From NCBI GenBank assembly GCA_030040115.1, contig JASHUH010000285.1:1-8049 (forward strand): 8,049 bases of DNA. The letters are read 5' to 3'. Source of the stretch: Acidobacteriaceae bacterium. Its GTDB lineage: Bacteria; Acidobacteriota; Terriglobia; Terriglobales; Acidobacteriaceae. Made by a program: the position numbers and the translations under genes. The notes under the pieces were generated by a model that was not told the DNA's origin, ran no database searches, and saw only the letters and a program-made list of their open reading frames with translations. Position 1 is the first letter of the stretch. The number at the start of each line of letters is the position of its first letter. This document shows, in pieces, positions 6,214 to 8,049 of the stretch.

Positions 6214-7431
6214 TCAGTGCTTGCCGGCCCGGTACGACGAGTTCACTTTTTCTCCCGCCTGCTGCAAGATGCCGGCGACTTCAGCGGCAAATTGCCCGTT
6301 GGGCGCCAGTTGCAGATATTTCTGGTAGGCGTCTGTGCAGTCCTGGGGCAAAACGATCTTCTGCGTCTTGGGGTCAACGGTGGCTTTCTGCACCAGGCCC
6401 TGCCCCTTGATGTAATAGAGCACGGCGTCGTTGGGATTCAGCTTCAGAGCCTCATCCGCCGCCGCCACCTGGGCGTCTGAGTTGCCTTGCTGGAAGAAAA
6501 TAATCGCCTCGTTGTGCAGGTAGAGGGGGCCGCGCGTCGGGTCCGCCTTTACCGCCGCGTCATAGGCCGCGTTCGCCTCGGGAACCTTACCCGTGCGCGC
6601 GTACACTTCGCCCAGTCCCGCATTCGCCAGCCCAATGATCTCCTCCCGCGGTTTCTTCGCTGCGGTCTCCAGATCGATCGCCTTCTTGTACGAGGTGATC
6701 GCGTCGTCGTACGTCTTCAGTCCGGCCTGCGCATATCCGAGATCGGTCCACAGAATGGCCTCGTCCGGCTTCACCACCGTATCCTTGGTCATCATGCTTT
6801 CGATGTCGGTGTACTTCGCGGTCTTGATCTCGTCGGTCTTGGTCCCAACCTGGGCCCGCGTGGCCGACGCGCCTAGCTGCTGCGCCGCGCTTTGCGGAGC
6901 GTCGTCGATGTCCTTCTTGTCCTGAGCGACCACTTTCAAATCGGCGTTCAGGCGATTGATCACCGCATTGGCCTTCATCGCCTCGGAGTTGTTCTTTTTC
7001 AGTTCCTCAAGCTGTTTCTGCTGCTCCGGCGTCATCTTCGCGATGTATTCCGCGCGCGACATGTCGTCGTCTTGCTGCAGATCCTGGCCCGCCGTGATTT
7101 TCACATTCTTGATCTCATCCACCATCTGGCCTTTCGGCGTATCGGCCGCCCGGTAGATCAGCACGTAGGTTCCGGACGCCGCTTCGCCGGCGAACGAACC
7201 GTCGTCGGCCACCGGGAAGGTGTACTTCGAGGTAGCCCCGCCATCCGTGGAGAGGCTCATCGTCCCGCCTCCTTGAGGTTGCCCCGTGGGGTTAATCACA
7301 TGGCCATGGATCTTACCCATGGGTTCCGTCGATGCACCGGCCGGTTGCTGAGCAAACGCAGGCGAAAGGGCAAAAACCAGCAGCCCCGCCAGGGCGGGCA
7401 AACTCAGCCACTTTGAAAAAATGCGCTTCAT
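6214..7431 (-). CDS. Secreted protein with carboxypeptidase-regulatory-like domain and TPR repeats
   Basis: Predicted exported protein of 405 residues; specific role unknown. Residues 1-28 are a clear signal peptide (MKRIFSKWLS, hydrophobic core LPALAGLLVFALS, likely cleavage after AFA at 27). Residues 40-118 look like a beta-sandwich carboxypeptidase-regulatory/transthyretin-like domain (IHGHVINPTGQPQGGG ... FPVADDGSFAGEAASGTYVLIYRA). Residues 125-205 are charged and helical, possibly coiled coil. TPR-like units follow at about 225-258, 263-298, 301-334 and 335-378, the last interrupted by an insertion (TVDPKTQKIVLPQD). There are no enzyme motifs. TPRs suggest a scaffold in the periplasm or at the cell surface. 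The frame is open to 7755, but the start at 7431 is chosen because of the signal peptide and AAGGAG 9 nt before the ATG. It is divergent from the GNAT gene and separated from moeA by a hairpin, so it is probably its own unit. Confidence 0.85.
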   Translation of the reverse strand: MKRIFSKWLSLPALAGLLVFALSPAFAQQPAGASTEPMGKIHGHVINPTGQPQGGGTMSLSTDGGATSKYTFPVADDGSFAGEAASGTYVLIYRAADTPKGQMVDEIKNVKITAGQDLQQDDDMSRAEYIAKMTPEQQKQLEELKKNNSEAMKANAVINRLNADLKVVAQDKKDIDDAPQSAAQQLGASATRAQVGTKTDEIKTAKYTDIESMMTKDTVVKPDEAILWTDLGYAQAGLKTYDDAITSYKKAIDLETAAKKPREEIIGLANAGLGEVYARTGKVPEANAAYDAAVKADPTRGPLYLHNEAIIFFQQGNSDAQVAAADEALKLNPNDAVLYYIKGQGLVQKATVDPKTQKIVLPQDCTDAYQKYLQLAPNGQFAAEVAGILQQAGEKVNSSYRAGKH

Positions 7432-7866
7432 ATAGTTGTTCTCCTTGGAGCAGCGCGAATCGTTTGTCCGCCAGCTCAAAAAACTTTTCCATTTGCGGCG
7501 CCGCGCCTTTTTTCCTTCAGCGGGCACGCCTTTGCAACTCATATCCGGACACTTTCGACAACCGCCGCATCTCTTCGTCGCCGTGCCGTCTTTCTCCCGC
7601 GGTGGGCCGGCCAGCATGACCAGAGCCCGGTCCGCCAAGATATATCGTAGTCCAAAGTTAAACCCTATGCTGCCCGATAGACAAGTGGCCTCATCGCGCC
7701 GGATAACTGGCTCCGGCAGGTAAGCCCGATATCTGCAGCGGGTTTGCTGGCCCAATGTTGCAACGCGCTGGCTTTTGACCCCTTACCGCATTGACTCCAC
7801 AGCCATTTGCGCCGAGTCCGCTTCGCGTGTACTTTCATATTTTGCACTCCCCACTACAATCGGAGC
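7432..7866. other. 435-nt divergent intergenic region
   Basis: This stretch between the starts of the TPR gene (-) and the GNAT gene (+) has no convincing gene. It holds the TPR ribosome binding site (7441-7446), a 10-bp palindrome GCGGCGCCGC (7495-7504), an AT-rich GATATATC palindrome (7639-7646) that could belong to a promoter about 200 nt before the TPR gene, and a stem of about 10 bp with G-U pairs (7719-7728 with 7739-7748, loop containing CTGCAG). The GNAT promoter candidate is at its right end. I could not assign a clear TPR promoter. Confidence 0.5.
7832..7861 (+). promoter_or_regulatory. Putative promoter of the GNAT gene
   Basis: TACAAT at 7855-7860 is a five-of-six -10 match, preceded after 17 nt by a weak -35, CTTTCA (7832-7837). 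The -10 ends 6 nt before the ATG at 7867, so the predicted start site falls on that ATG, giving a leaderless message. The surrounding 12-mer CCCACTACAATC (7850-7861) is identical to the one before moeA. Confidence 0.5.
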
Positions 7867-8049
7867 ATGTGCATGACGATCCGCTCCGCGACCCCCGCGG
7901 ATGTGGGGCAGATTTTAGCTTTTATTCGCGCTCTGGCGGTCTACGAGCGGGCTCCCGATGCGGTGACCGCCACCGAGGAGCGCTTGCTGCAGGATGGTTT
8001 CGGTCCCCGCCCCTTTTACCGCTGCCTGATTGCCGAACACAACGGCCAA
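7867..8049 (+). CDS. GNAT-family N-acetyltransferase (partial, runs off the right edge)
   Basis: The first 61 residues are visible: TIRSATPADVGQILAFIRAL, then a stretch including YERAPDAVTATEERL and FGPRPFYRCLIAEHNGQ. This matches the N-terminal beta1-alpha1-alpha2-beta2 region of GNAT acetyltransferases, and the 'IRxATPAD...FIRxLAxYE' pattern is typical of the diamine/spermidine acetyltransferase-like subgroup, which uses acetyl-CoA to acetylate small amines. The acetyl-CoA binding motif lies beyond the window, so the substrate is not assignable. Two starts are possible: ATG 7867 (leaderless from the TACAAT promoter) or ATG 7873, which has GGAG (7862-7865) 7 nt upstream and gives the more usual N-terminus MTIR. 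The two differ by only two residues. Confidence 0.85.
   Translation, partial: MCMTIRSATPADVGQILAFIRALAVYERAPDAVTATEERLLQDGFGPRPFYRCLIAEHNGQ

Noticed and set aside
7495..7511. GC palindrome followed by T-run on the + strand (GCGGCGCCGC then GCCTTTTTT)
   Set aside because: It resembles a terminator, but no + strand gene ends upstream of it and the stem leaves no proper loop.
7432..7755. N-terminal extension of the TPR protein with a Cys-rich stretch (RCGGCRKCPDMSC)
   Set aside because: It looks like a metal site, but the real start at 7431 has AAGGAG and a textbook signal peptide; the extension would bury that signal peptide inside the protein.

Overview
The window is GC-rich, tightly packed bacterial chromosome. 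An Acidobacteriota (Terriglobia-like) host is my best guess. The basis is a secreted protein that joins a carboxypeptidase-regulatory-like fold to TPRs, a MoeA with a TRDGYA motif in place of SAMDGYA, and short degenerate repeats in the spacers. This is an impression from family resemblance, not a computed placement.

Left half, + strand (1-4211): the last 27 codons of a gene that probably encodes an iron-sulfur (ferredoxin-type) subunit; an NrfD/PsrC-family quinone-interacting membrane subunit (185-1354); a 562-residue polytopic membrane protein with an N-terminal coiled coil, resembling DUF2339 proteins (1388-3076); and an HDOD signalling protein with intact HD-type metal ligands (3276-4211). 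The first three are closely spaced and could be one transcript. The HDOD gene follows a 199-nt spacer with a strong hairpin and a heptamer tandem repeat, so it may be expressed separately.

Middle, - strand (4285-6044): moeA followed by moaC, two molybdenum-cofactor genes. They are 8 nt apart, with the moaC ribosome binding site overlapping the moeA stop codon. They converge on the HDOD gene across a 73-nt gap. NrfD-type subunits often serve molybdopterin oxidoreductases, so cofactor genes beside an Fe-S/NrfD pair make functional sense: one cluster may make the cofactor and the other the electron-transfer module of a molybdoenzyme. The catalytic subunit, if it exists, lies left of the window.

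Right part: a secreted TPR protein on the - strand (6214-7431), a 435-nt divergent intergenic region, and the start of a GNAT acetyltransferase on the + strand that runs off the right edge. A terminator-like hairpin separates the TPR gene from moeA.

The most notable non-coding signal is an identical 12-mer (CCCACTACAATC) just upstream of both moeA (- strand) and the GNAT gene (+ strand). It places a -10-like TACAAT only 6-7 nt before each ATG, the geometry expected of leaderless transcripts. I found no convincing evidence of a wholly new system, and no CRISPR array, tRNA, rRNA, insertion sequence or phage element.
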